A stretch of DNA of 38,231 nt from Planctomycetia bacterium (GCA_026401035.1 JAPLNR010000053.1:153451-191681); one strand, 5' to 3'. Counted from the stretch's first letter, positions 24,470 through 32,372 are shown. The notes: generated from the letters alone by a model not told the origin. Made by a program: numbers and translations.

Positions 24470-24967
24470 ATGGCCAGATCAATCATCATCTGCAAGTCGG
24501 TTCACCATCAGAACACCTGGAAGGTGGCGCAGGCGGTGGCTGACGTTCTGCACGCGGAGGTCGTCGAGCCCGAGGAATTTCCAGCTGCGGATCTCGACGA
24601 ATACGAACTCGTAGGCTTCGGCTCCGGCATCTACTACGGCGGCTTCCATCCGTCGCTTTTGAATTGGATCCGCAGCCTGCCCGATGCGGCGCTGGTTCAC
24701 CGGCGGGCCTTCGTGTTTTCCACGTCCGGCCTGCCGCTGCTCTGGCGGTTCTGGCACCGGCCGCTCACGACGGAACTCGCCCGCAAGGGCTTCGAGGTCA
24801 GTGGCGAATTCCACTGCCGCGGGTTTGACAGCTGGGGACCGCTCGGGATTTTCGGGGGCATCAACCGCCACCACCCGAACGAGAAGGACCTGCGGCATGC
24901 CGCCGAGTTTGCCCGGGAGATGCTGGCAACGGGCGACAGGGAGCAGGTGTATCGGGCGGCAGGATGA
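24470..24967 (+). CDS. Flavodoxin-like FMN protein
   Basis: A 165-residue flavodoxin-domain protein. The first strand and loop read IIICKSVHHQNTWKVAQAVADVL, where the FMN-phosphate loop has the form K-S-x-H-H-x-N-T instead of the usual T-x-T-G-x-T. This variant, together with GFGSGIYYGGFHPSLLNWI, FVFSTSGLP, the KGFEVSGEFHCRGFDSWGP segment and GGINRHHPNEKDL, matches a flavodoxin subfamily I associate with clostridia and methanogens ('YKSIHHGNTEKIA'-type). It would carry electrons in the cytoplasm; its redox partners are unknown. GAGGTG 6 nt before the ATG fixes the start. An HI0933-type flavoprotein follows on the same strand, but a 109-nt gap with its own possible promoter makes an operon uncertain. 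Confidence 0.88.
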   Translation: MARSIIICKSVHHQNTWKVAQAVADVLHAEVVEPEEFPAADLDEYELVGFGSGIYYGGFHPSLLNWIRSLPDAALVHRRAFVFSTSGLPLLWRFWHRPLTTELARKGFEVSGEFHCRGFDSWGPLGIFGGINRHHPNEKDLRHAAEFAREMLATGDREQVYRAAG

Positions 24968-24980
24968 CGCCGCGAGCAGT

Positions 24981-25028
24981 TTGACAAGCCGATCCTGAGC
25001 CGCATGATGTCGTCATGAGAACGTTCTC
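24981..25028 (+). promoter_or_regulatory. Possible promoter and palindromic operator before the flavoprotein
   Basis: TTGACA (24981-24986) is followed after 16 nt by CATGAT (25003-25008), a 4 of 6 match to a -10 box. Just downstream lies GAGAACGTTCTC (25017-25028), a perfect 12-nt palindrome placed where a repressor would block early transcription. GAAC-GTTC half-sites recall SOS-type operators but the spacing is different, so no regulator is named. Confidence 0.35.
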
Positions 25029-25080
25029 GAGGCTTGACCGCGGTGCCGGCGATCTGCGCTCCCAATCCAAACTGCCGTGA
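25015..25080 (+). CDS. Possible 21-residue leader peptide
   Basis: ATG 25015 opens a 21-codon frame (MRTFSRLDRGAGDLRSQSKL and a final P) whose TGA stop (25078-25080) overlaps the GTG start of the flavoprotein in GTGA. The flavoprotein GTG has no ribosome-binding site of its own, so translation of this peptide could deliver ribosomes to it. The peptide itself lacks a ribosome-binding site, and chance is a real alternative; the possible palindromic operator lies within it. Confidence 0.25.
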   Translation: MRTFSRLDRGAGDLRSQSKLP

Positions 25081-26333
25081 GCCGGTCCTGCGACATCCTG
25101 ATCATTGGCGCCGGAGCCGCCGGGCTGTTTGCCGCCACATGGGCCGGTCGGGTGGCCCGTGAACTTGGCCGGCCGCTCACGATCCTCGCCGTCGACGGCG
25201 CGAAAAAACCGGGCGCAAAAATCCTCGTGGCGGGCGGCGGCCGGTGCAATGTCACGCACTGGCGGGTGACGGAGGCCGACTATGCCGGCAGCACGTCGCC
25301 TGCCATCCGCAAGGTGCTCGGTCGGTTCACGGTCGACGATACGATCGCGTTCTTCGCAGCCGCGGGCGTGGATCTCAAACGCGAGGACACCGGCAAACTC
25401 TTTCCCGTGACCGACTCCGCCCGCACCGTGCTCGATGCGCTTCTCCGCGCGGCGGATCAGGCAGGAGCGCAGCTGATTCATCCGGCGCGGGTGACCGCCC
25501 TCGACCGCACGGCCGCGGGCTTTACCGTCACGACCGACACCGGCTCGATCCAGGCCGCGCGGGTCATCCTCTGCACGGGCGGCAAATCGCTGCCGAAGTC
25601 GGGTTCCGACGGCACTGGCTTCGCGCTGGCCACGCAGCTGGGCCACTCGCTCACCGCGCCGATCGTGCCGGCGCTCGTGCCGCTCGTGCTGTCGCCGGGG
25701 CACTGGATCACCGAATTCTCGGGGCTGACGCTCCCCGCCGAGATCGTCCTCTCGACAGCCACCGGCAAACGGCTGGTGGCGTTCACCGGCAGCACGCTCT
25801 GCACGCACTTCGGCCTCTCGGGCCCGAGCGTGCTCGACATCAGCCGCCACTGGCTCGTCGCACGGGACCGGGATCGGGCGGTGAAGCTCTCGATCAACTG
25901 GCTGCCGGGGCAGACGGCCGACGCCGTGGAGCATTTGTTCCTGGAGTCACGCGGCCGTGGCGCACTCGCGATTCTGCGGGATCACCTCCCGGATCGGCTG
26001 GGCCGCACATTCTGCGAACTGGCCGGTGCGCCGCCGCAGGGCGACATTCCCCGCGATGCGCGGAAGAAACTCGTGCAGTTGCTCGGCGGCACGCCGCTCG
26101 ACGTCGTCGGCGACCGCGGCTTCACGATCGCCGAAGCCACGGCGGGCGGGATCCCGCTCTCGGAAGTGCGGCTCGACACGATGGAGAGCCGGGTCTGCCC
26201 GGGCCTGCACTTCGCCGGGGAGGTCCTCGACGTCGACGGCCGAATCGGCGGCTTCAACTTTCAGTGGGCGTGGGCCAGCGGCTTCGTCGCAGGCTCGGCG
26301 GCGGCCACCGCGGTCGTTCCCGTCGAGGTGTAG
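25077..26333 (+). CDS. NAD(P)/FAD-dependent oxidoreductase, HI0933/BaiN family
   Basis: A 418-residue flavoprotein. The N-terminal dinucleotide-binding motif is ILIIGAGAAGLFAA (residues 7-20), followed by the family signature AGGGRCNVTH and, near the C-terminus, FAGEVLDVDGRIGGFNFQWAWASGF, which closes the FAD site. The middle third (about 190-330) is the inserted substrate domain with FSGLTLP and GLSGPSVLDISR. Relatives include E. coli YhiN and the clostridial BaiN; most members have no confirmed substrate. The start is GTG 25077, chosen because it places MSRSCDILIIGAG right at the fold's first strand; it has no ribosome-binding site. The last 73 nt overlap the 3' end of the facing glycosyltransferase gene. 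Confidence 0.9.
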   Translation: MSRSCDILIIGAGAAGLFAATWAGRVARELGRPLTILAVDGAKKPGAKILVAGGGRCNVTHWRVTEADYAGSTSPAIRKVLGRFTVDDTIAFFAAAGVDLKREDTGKLFPVTDSARTVLDALLRAADQAGAQLIHPARVTALDRTAAGFTVTTDTGSIQAARVILCTGGKSLPKSGSDGTGFALATQLGHSLTAPIVPALVPLVLSPGHWITEFSGLTLPAEIVLSTATGKRLVAFTGSTLCTHFGLSGPSVLDISRHWLVARDRDRAVKLSINWLPGQTADAVEHLFLESRGRGALAILRDHLPDRLGRTFCELAGAPPQGDIPRDARKKLVQLLGGTPLDVVGDRGFTIAEATAGGIPLSEVRLDTMESRVCPGLHFAGEVLDVDGRIGGFNFQWAWASGFVAGSAAATAVVPVEV

Positions 26334-27406
26334 ACGTCGTAGCGATGGTGGCCCTGCCGCAGGTCGATCGTCCGCATCTCGCGGCGCGGGCGGCCGGCGG
26401 CCGGCGCGGAGACGGCGATCGAATCGAGCAGCCCGGCAACGGCGGCCCGCACCTGCTCGACCGTGATCTCCGCCATCGACGACGACGCCGACTTGACGAC
26501 CGTCGACCTGGTTTTCCAGGGGTGCCATTGCCGCGGATCGGTGGGACCGCAGAGCGTGATCACCGGCACGCCGAAGGAGGCCGCGATGTGCGGCAATCCC
26601 GTGTCGACACCCAGGCAGAGATCCATGCGCGACAGCAGTGCGGTCGTTTCCCGCAGCGACAACTCCCGCGAGAAGTCGTGCACACGGGCGGCCGTCTCGG
26701 CCCCCAGGCTCGCGAGAATCGCGGCGTGCACGGCCCTGTCTTTCGGACCACCGCAGACGAAGACCTCGTAGCCACGTTCGTTGACGAGCCATGTGATGAC
26801 GGCCGCCATCCGCTCGAGCGGCCAGAGACGCTGGCCGTCCGTCGCCTGCGGAGCGATGAAGGCGCGGGGCCGATTTCCCGGCACCGCGGCCAACAAGGTG
26901 GCGACCTTCGCGGCGGCGGCCGGCCAGACCCAGTTTTCGTTATGGCCGTCGTCGACGTCGATGCCGTCACCGCGGAGCAGATCGAGAAACAACTCGGCCT
27001 CGTGGCGGCTCTTCTGGAGCGGCACCTGGCGGGTGAGCAACGGCGTGCGGATTCGTGAGGCGAAGCCGACGCGGTGCCCAATGCCGGCCAGCCAGGCCAG
27101 CAGGACGCTCGACAACGAACGCTTCAGGATGTAGGCCCGATCGTAGCGGCGGGAGCGGAGCCAGACCGCGTAGCCGAAGATGTTCAGGAGCGAGCCGGGG
27201 ATGATCCCGCAAATCCGTCGCGGCCGATGCCAGGTCAGCAGGGCGTCCTTGTAGGGACAGTCGGTCAGCGCCTCGCCGGCCCCCCGCTCGACGAGCACGT
27301 CGATCGTGGCGGCGGGAAAACGGCGGCGCAGATTCCGCAGGAACGGAATCGCGAGTACGGTGTCGCCGATAAAGCGATTGCGAACGACGAGGATGCGTTC
27401 TGCCAT
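26261..27406 (-). CDS. Glycosyltransferase family 9 (heptosyltransferase-like)
   Basis: A 381-residue GT9 protein of the WaaC/WaaF/WaaQ type, which adds a heptose or related sugar to the lipopolysaccharide core on the inner face of the inner membrane. Typical features are the N-terminal ILVVRNRFIGDTVLAIPFLRNLRRRFP, the acceptor side with AGIGHRVGF, and the donor-binding C-terminal half with IAPQATDGQRLWPLERMAAVI, VCGGPKDR and CLGVDTGLPHIAASFGVPVITLCGPTDPRQWHPW. The last 50 residues are Arg/Ala-rich and variable, and it is this tail that overlaps the flavoprotein gene by 73 nt on the opposite strand. It begins 13 nt after the bamA stop, so bamA and this gene are probably one envelope-biogenesis operon. 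Acceptor and donor sugars are not known. Confidence 0.88.
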   Translation of the reverse strand: MAERILVVRNRFIGDTVLAIPFLRNLRRRFPAATIDVLVERGAGEALTDCPYKDALLTWHRPRRICGIIPGSLLNIFGYAVWLRSRRYDRAYILKRSLSSVLLAWLAGIGHRVGFASRIRTPLLTRQVPLQKSRHEAELFLDLLRGDGIDVDDGHNENWVWPAAAAKVATLLAAVPGNRPRAFIAPQATDGQRLWPLERMAAVITWLVNERGYEVFVCGGPKDRAVHAAILASLGAETAARVHDFSRELSLRETTALLSRMDLCLGVDTGLPHIAASFGVPVITLCGPTDPRQWHPWKTRSTVVKSASSSMAEITVEQVRAAVAGLLDSIAVSAPAAGRPRREMRTIDLRQGHHRYDVYTSTGTTAVAAAEPATKPLAHAH

Positions 27407-27419
27407 GGATGTCTCGCAG

Positions 27420-30416
27420 CTAACGGGCGAACCCGACGAAGAAGCTGAACAACTGCTGGCTGTCGTCCTGGGCGTAGGCGACCGGGACGGCGAAGTCGAG
27501 CGCGATCGGCGCGGGCCCCATGGCCGGGAGCGTGATGCGGAGACCGAAGCCGGGGGCGACACGCATCTGGTTGATCGACACGTTCGACTCGACGGTACCG
27601 AAGTCGGTGAAGATCACGCCGCGGAGCGTGTCGTCGGCCGTGATCGGAAACAGATACTCGACCGTGTTGAGCCACTCGAACGGACCGCCGATGATGGCGC
27701 CGTTTTGCCGGGGGCTGGCACCGCGAAACGCGAAGCCGCGGAGCGTGTTGTAGCCGCCCGCGAAGAAGTTGTCGTAGGCGGGCGTGTCGGGTCCCGACAT
27801 GCCGAGCACCGATCCAATCGACAGCACGTGGCGGCCCGAGCCGTCGGGCCGCTCGTTGAGAAGGAAGTACTGCCGGCCCTCGAGGATGCCGCGCGGGTAG
27901 GAGAAGGTGCCGATCACCTGCTCGAACTCGAACGTGGCCAGATGCCCCTGCGTCGGCATGAAGGGGCTGTCGCGGGTGTCGTGGATGATGCCGCCGCTGA
28001 ATCCATAGACGGAGTTCGTGCCCAGCATGTTTTGGATCGCCGGCGCCAGCACCCGCGGGTTGAACACATCGACGCTCTCGCCGCGGAAGCCGGCGTTCAC
28101 CGACAGGTCGGGAGCGAACGCAAACTGGTAGCCCAGCCCGACGCGGCCGCCGACGCGGGCTTCCGCCCAGTCGTAAAAGTAGCGGGTGTAGTAGGAGGCG
28201 CTCGTCGAGAGGCCGATCCGCGTGTCGAAGAGGTAGGGCTCCTGGAACGTCGCGGTGTACCGCTGCAACTGCGTGCCCGGCGCGGCCTCGAGCCGAAACC
28301 GCTGGCCGGCACCACGGAAGGCGGTGCCGTTGCGGATGTCGTCCCAGCTGCGCGGGAGCCGGAAGATGTCGAAGTTCTGTTCGTCGACGACGATGTTGCC
28401 GACGAGTCCAGCATTGGAATTGACGCCGGCACCGATCATGAGCCGGCCCGTCTGCGTCTCCTCGGCGTCGACGTCGACGACGACATACGGCTCGCTCCCC
28501 GGAAACACCTGCAGCGGCTGCTCGCCGGCAAAATTCGGGACCATGCCGGGCTGCCCCGGAAAGGGCTGTACGGCACCCGGCGGCACCATGCCGGGCTGCA
28601 CCATGCCGGGCTGCATCCCGGGGGCGACCGGCTGCTGGGCGACATAGACGGGGGCCTGCGGATAGGCCGGCGGCGGCGCCACCATCCGTGAGTAATCGAG
28701 GGCCTCGGGGCCGGCGGGTGCCAGTGGGGCGCCGCCCCAGGCCTGGGGCGGCGCGGCAGCTGCGGGCTGCTGCGGATACGGCTGCGGGCTCTGCCCCCGC
28801 CAGACGGGCGCATTCGCCGCGGTGCTCGAACCCGCCGGGGCCGCGGCAGCCGGTGCGAGCAGGTGCTGCCGGGCCGGCACCGGCTGGGAGGGAATCGCCG
28901 GTGCTGCGGGAACGACCGCGTCGTTGAGTTCTCCCTCGAGCACGAGGTCGAGCACCGCATCGTCCTGCGTTTCGGGATCGGGGCTCTGGCCGCGGAAACC
29001 GGGCTGGCCGGGATCGCGGGCGATCTGCTGATTGTCGTCCTCACCATTCTCCGGCTTGCTGAAGACAATCCGCGGCCCCTCCCCTTTGGCGGCGTCGGCG
29101 AGAAACAGGCTGCTCGACTTCAGGCGGCGTTCGTCGTCACGGAGTTTGCGGATGTCGAGGATGTCGCCGGGCCGCAGCGAGAGGCGGTTGAGCACCGTGC
29201 TGTGCCGGGTGTGCGGATGCTCGCCGCGGATCCGCACGTTGATCTTGCCGACCCGGTACCGCTGCCCCTCCGCCACGTTGTAGACGAGATCGAGCTGGCC
29301 CGGCTCCTCGAGGAACCGCGGATCAGCCTTGATGTCGGCGAAGACGAAGCCCCGGCCGCCGTAGATGTCGCGGATCAGCCCGAGGTCGGCGTCCATCTTC
29401 GATTGGTTGAAAGCCTCGCCGCTCTTGAGCTTGAGATCGCGGGAGAGAAACTCGCTCTTGAACTTGCTGTTGCCGATGAACGACACGTTCCGCACCGAGT
29501 AGCGCGGGCCCTCGTTGATCACGAATGTCAGCAGCGTCCAGTCGCGTCCGCCACCGTGCACCACCTCCAGTTCACGCCCCACCTTGGCCTGGAAGAAGCC
29601 GAGGCTGCGGTAGTAGGCCGTGATCAGATCGACGTCTTCGTCGATCTTCTGGCGGTCGACATCGCCGCCGAGCACCCAGAGAATGCCCGGCTTCGACTTG
29701 ATCTGCGTGAGCAGCCGCGCATCACTGGCAATCGAATTGCCGACGAAGCTGGTCCAGAGCGACTTGCGACTGCGGCCCTCGTCGATGAGGAACACGGCTC
29801 CCTTGTCGCCCGGCTTGCTGCCCTCGACCGTCGACACCTTCGCGGTGTCGTAGCCCTTCTCGTGATAGAACGACTCGATGCGGCGACGGGCCTCCTCGAC
29901 GACGTAAGGATCCATCGAGTCGCCCACGTCGATCTCGGCTTTTTTCCGCAGCGTGCGGCTGGTGACCTTTTCGTTGCCGATGTACTTCACATAGCGGAGC
30001 ATCGGCCGTTCCACCACCTGGAAGATCACGACCACGCCCTCCTTGACGCGGACGTACTTCGGATGGACGTCGATGAACTTCCGCGAGCGGTGGAGCGTGC
30101 GCACATCCTCTTCGATCGCCTGGGGATCGAAGATCTGGCCGGCCCGCGTGACGAGCTTCGGCAACTTCGAGACTTCCGTGGCGTGATTGCCCTCGATCCG
30201 CACCTCGACGATGCGGTTGGCCTCGTCCACAGCCGCCGTGGCGGGAGTGGCTGGCGGCACCATGGCTGGGGGCGTTGCTGGCGGAGCCTGCCCGGGAAAC
30301 GGCCCCGGAACCTGCGCGAGGAGCGTCTGCCCGGCAGCAGCGCAGGCGATACCGATCGCGACGGTCAGCCACCGGCGGTTTCGAAGCATGGTGTAAAAAG
30401 AGTTGCGCAAGGCCAT
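27420..30416 (-). CDS. bamA: Outer membrane protein assembly factor BamA
   Basis: A 998-residue Omp85 protein that folds and inserts beta-barrel proteins into the outer membrane. A signal sequence (RWLTVAIGIACAAAGQTLLAQ) leads into five POTRA domains, beginning at IVEVRIEGNHATEVSKL, LRYVKYIGNEKVTSRTL, SLWTSFVGNSIASDARL, SVRNVSFIGNSKFKSEFL and VGKINVRIRGEHPHTRHS. The barrel fills the last 350 residues, with the loop motif GGYNTLRGFAFRGASP (the conserved RGF) and a final strand ending FFVGFAR, Phe-rich and ending Arg rather than the common terminal Phe/Trp. About residues 453-638 are a Pro/Gln/Gly/Ala-rich insert inside the last POTRA, making the protein some 180 residues longer than usual. Start: ATG 30416 chosen; 30389 is possible. 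It is followed 13 nt later by a GT9 gene. Confidence 0.93.
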   Translation of the reverse strand: MALRNSFYTMLRNRRWLTVAIGIACAAAGQTLLAQVPGPFPGQAPPATPPAMVPPATPATAAVDEANRIVEVRIEGNHATEVSKLPKLVTRAGQIFDPQAIEEDVRTLHRSRKFIDVHPKYVRVKEGVVVIFQVVERPMLRYVKYIGNEKVTSRTLRKKAEIDVGDSMDPYVVEEARRRIESFYHEKGYDTAKVSTVEGSKPGDKGAVFLIDEGRSRKSLWTSFVGNSIASDARLLTQIKSKPGILWVLGGDVDRQKIDEDVDLITAYYRSLGFFQAKVGRELEVVHGGGRDWTLLTFVINEGPRYSVRNVSFIGNSKFKSEFLSRDLKLKSGEAFNQSKMDADLGLIRDIYGGRGFVFADIKADPRFLEEPGQLDLVYNVAEGQRYRVGKINVRIRGEHPHTRHSTVLNRLSLRPGDILDIRKLRDDERRLKSSSLFLADAAKGEGPRIVFSKPENGEDDNQQIARDPGQPGFRGQSPDPETQDDAVLDLVLEGELNDAVVPAAPAIPSQPVPARQHLLAPAAAAPAGSSTAANAPVWRGQSPQPYPQQPAAAAPPQAWGGAPLAPAGPEALDYSRMVAPPPAYPQAPVYVAQQPVAPGMQPGMVQPGMVPPGAVQPFPGQPGMVPNFAGEQPLQVFPGSEPYVVVDVDAEETQTGRLMIGAGVNSNAGLVGNIVVDEQNFDIFRLPRSWDDIRNGTAFRGAGQRFRLEAAPGTQLQRYTATFQEPYLFDTRIGLSTSASYYTRYFYDWAEARVGGRVGLGYQFAFAPDLSVNAGFRGESVDVFNPRVLAPAIQNMLGTNSVYGFSGGIIHDTRDSPFMPTQGHLATFEFEQVIGTFSYPRGILEGRQYFLLNERPDGSGRHVLSIGSVLGMSGPDTPAYDNFFAGGYNTLRGFAFRGASPRQNGAIIGGPFEWLNTVEYLFPITADDTLRGVIFTDFGTVESNVSINQMRVAPGFGLRITLPAMGPAPIALDFAVPVAYAQDDSQQLFSFFVGFAR

Positions 30417-30556
30417 CGGCGGTGCGGGCTCGAGGTGTGGTTGCGGTCGCCGGGGAGAGATAGCGGCACCGACCGCGCAGCCACAAGGCGAAAACTGTCT
30501 GGGGGCCTGCCGCGGCCGCGGAGAGGCTCGGAGCACGCGCTGGCAGGGCCTTTTCT

Positions 30557-30582
30557 CCGCTGATTTGCCTGTTTTTCAGCGG
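30557..30582. promoter_or_regulatory. Inverted repeat between bamA and the YrdC fusion gene
   Basis: CCGCTGA (30557-30563) and TCAGCGG (30576-30582) form a perfect 7-bp stem around 12 nt. It lies in the 291-nt divergent gap, about 140 nt before bamA and 20 nt before a possible promoter of the plus-strand gene. It may be an operator or a leader hairpin; nothing shows which. Confidence 0.35.
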
Positions 30583-30602
30583 GCTTCCCCGGACGCCGAT
30601 GC

Positions 30603-30630
30603 TTGACTGGCCGCCGTAAACTCCGATACT
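30603..30630 (+). promoter_or_regulatory. Possible promoter of the YrdC-phosphatase fusion gene
   Basis: TTGACT (30603-30608, 5 of 6) and GATACT (30625-30630, 4 of 6) are spaced by 16 nt, giving a leader of about 70 nt before ATG 30708. Confidence 0.35.
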
Positions 30631-30707
30631 TTTTCTATCTTGCCCGCTTTCCAGCGGAATTTCCCGCGTCTGGTGCATGGCGTTCATCCGCGCCACCGGT
30701 TTTGCCC

Positions 30708-31847
30708 ATGCGACCAATGGTCATCGACTTGCGAAAAACGGACGATGCCCGGGATGTGGTGCATCGGGCCGTGCAGACGCTTGCCGAGGGCCGGAGCGTC
30801 GCCTTCCCGACCGAAACCGACTACGTGATTGCATCGAGCGTGCGGGACCAGACCGCCGTGCGCCGGCTCGTCGAACTCTCCCCCGTGCGGAACGGCGAGC
30901 CGCGGCTGACACTGGCCCTCAAGAGCGCCGACGAAGCCCTCGACTGGGCCCCCCGGCTGAGTCCGATCGGTCGCCGGATCGCCCGCCGGTGCTGGCCCGG
31001 GCCGGTGACGATCCTCGTCGCCGACGACCACCCGGAGAGCCTCGTCCACCGGCTGCCCTCGTCCGCGAGAGACGCGGTCGTCGGCGCGGGCCGACTGCGG
31101 CTGCGGGTTCCCGGTCATCAGATGCTGGCGGAATGCATGCGGATGCTGGCGGGCCCCGTGGTGCTCGCCGAGCCGGTCGGCCCCGGTGAAGCACCGCTCG
31201 TCACCGCCGAGGATGTGCTGGCCCGCGTGCCGGCTGCAGTAACGCTGGTGCTCGACGACGGCCGCGCCCGCTATGCGCAGCCCGCCTCCACGATCGAGAT
31301 CCATGAAACCGATTTTCGCGTCGTGCACCCCGGCATCGTCTCGCAGGAAACGCTCCGCCGGCTCTCGAGCCTGATGGTGCTCTTCGTCTGCACGGGCAAC
31401 ACCTGCCGCAGCCCGATGGCGGAAACCATCTTCCGACAGTTGCTGGCGGAGCGGTTTGGCTGCCGGCCCGACGAGATCGAGGAGCATGGCGTGGTCGTCG
31501 CCAGCGCCGGCATCGCCGCCTGGGGCGGCGGCAAGGCGAGCAACGGTGCGCTCGAAGCCATGGCGGAGATCGGCTGCGACCTTTCCGGGCACGAGAGCCA
31601 GCCGGTCACCGAAAATCTGGTCCGCCAGGCCGACATCATCTGGACGATGACGGCCTCCCACCGCGCCGCCATTCTTTCCCAGTTCCCCGAGGCCGGGGGC
31701 CGTGTGGCCCTGCTTTCGCCCGACCGGCTGGACGTGATCGATCCGATCGGCGGGCCGCTGGCGACCTATCGGAAATGTGCGCAACAAATCCGCGAGCACC
31801 TGCTCGCCAGACTGGATACACTCGGGGAATCGTTTCTCCGGCGGTAG
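30708..31847 (+). CDS. Fusion: YrdC/Sua5-like domain plus YwlE-type arginine phosphatase
   Basis: A 379-residue two-domain protein. Residues 1-215 resemble the YrdC/Sua5 fold (GRSVAFPTETDYV; RLRLRVPGHQML), which in TsaC/Sua5 makes threonylcarbamoyl-AMP for tRNA t6A. Key motifs are decayed: the KxR basic motif is replaced around SPVRNGEPRL, and the SAN segment is replaced by AEPVGPGEAP. Residues 223-379 are a low-molecular-weight phosphatase with the P-loop CTGNTCRS (Cys228) and the acid DPIGG. The Thr in this loop matches Thr11 of B. subtilis YwlE, the residue that favours phospho-arginine over phospho-tyrosine, and SPMAE continues as in YwlE. The gene precedes rpiB, the order ywlC-ywlE-ywlF. 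ATG 30708 or 30717 may be used; neither has a clear ribosome-binding site. Loss of t6A activity is inferred. Confidence 0.85.
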   Translation: MRPMVIDLRKTDDARDVVHRAVQTLAEGRSVAFPTETDYVIASSVRDQTAVRRLVELSPVRNGEPRLTLALKSADEALDWAPRLSPIGRRIARRCWPGPVTILVADDHPESLVHRLPSSARDAVVGAGRLRLRVPGHQMLAECMRMLAGPVVLAEPVGPGEAPLVTAEDVLARVPAAVTLVLDDGRARYAQPASTIEIHETDFRVVHPGIVSQETLRRLSSLMVLFVCTGNTCRSPMAETIFRQLLAERFGCRPDEIEEHGVVVASAGIAAWGGGKASNGALEAMAEIGCDLSGHESQPVTENLVRQADIIWTMTASHRAAILSQFPEAGGRVALLSPDRLDVIDPIGGPLATYRKCAQQIREHLLARLDTLGESFLRR

Positions 31848-31891
31848 TTTTCCTGCTGCCGGACAATGGACGGGACTCGCACGGAGCAATC

Positions 31892-32344
31892 ATGCGCATC
31901 GCAATCGGGAGTGATCATCGGGGAGTGGCCGCGCGGCTGCGAATCACCGGTCTTCTGGAGAACATGGGCCATCAGGTCACCGACTGTGGCAGCCATGGCG
32001 AAGAGTCCGTCGACTATCCCGACGTGGCCGCCGACGTGGCGGGCCGCGTGAGCCAGAGCCTGGCCGATCGCGGCATCCTGCTCTGCTGCACCGGCGTGGG
32101 CATGGCGATCGCCGCCAACAAGATCCCCGGCGTCCGCGCGGCCACCTGCCACGACGAGGTGACCGCCGAGATGAGCCGGCGGCACAACGATCTCAACGTG
32201 CTCTGCCTGTCGGCCGAGATGATCGGCCCCGAACTCCAGGAAAAGATGCTCCGCACCTGGCTGGAGACGCCCTTCGAAGGCGGCCGCCACGCCCGCCGCG
32301 TGGCCAAGATCGCCGCCCTCGAACCCCACTGCTCCGAAAAGTAG
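31892..32344 (+). CDS. rpiB: Ribose-5-phosphate isomerase B
   Basis: A 150-residue RpiB/LacAB-family enzyme interconverting ribose 5-phosphate and ribulose 5-phosphate in the pentose phosphate pathway. The start MRIAIGSDHRGVAAR has the conserved Asp-His, and ILLCCTGVGMAIAANKIPGVRAATCHD contains the active-site Cys and the phosphate-binding GxGMAIAAN loop; the residue after that Cys is Cys where many members have Gly. GGAG about 6 nt before the ATG fixes the start. The gap after the YrdC-phosphatase gene is 44 nt, so co-transcription is likely. Relatives act on other sugar phosphates, such as allose 6-phosphate, so the substrate is not certain. Its stop codon is part of a perfect inverted repeat shared with the facing gene. 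Confidence 0.93.
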   Translation: MRIAIGSDHRGVAARLRITGLLENMGHQVTDCGSHGEESVDYPDVAADVAGRVSQSLADRGILLCCTGVGMAIAANKIPGVRAATCHDEVTAEMSRRHNDLNVLCLSAEMIGPELQEKMLRTWLETPFEGGRHARRVAKIAALEPHCSEK

Positions 32345-32361
32345 GACAGGCTTCAGCCTGT
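32341..32361 (+). repeat. GTAGGAC palindromic repeat, left arm, with the rpiB stop codon
   Basis: The arm begins GTAGGACAGGCTTCAGCCTG; its TAG (32342-32344) is the rpiB stop codon. It is the exact reverse complement of 32373-32393, so a 21-bp perfect stem with an 11-nt T-rich loop can form. Confidence 0.9.
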
Positions 32362-32372
32362 TGTTCTTTTTG

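Noticed and set aside
28863..30563. A long plus-strand frame opposite bamA
   Set aside because: Asp/Leu/Arg-rich reverse-strand shadow. The minus strand has the five POTRA domains and the barrel.
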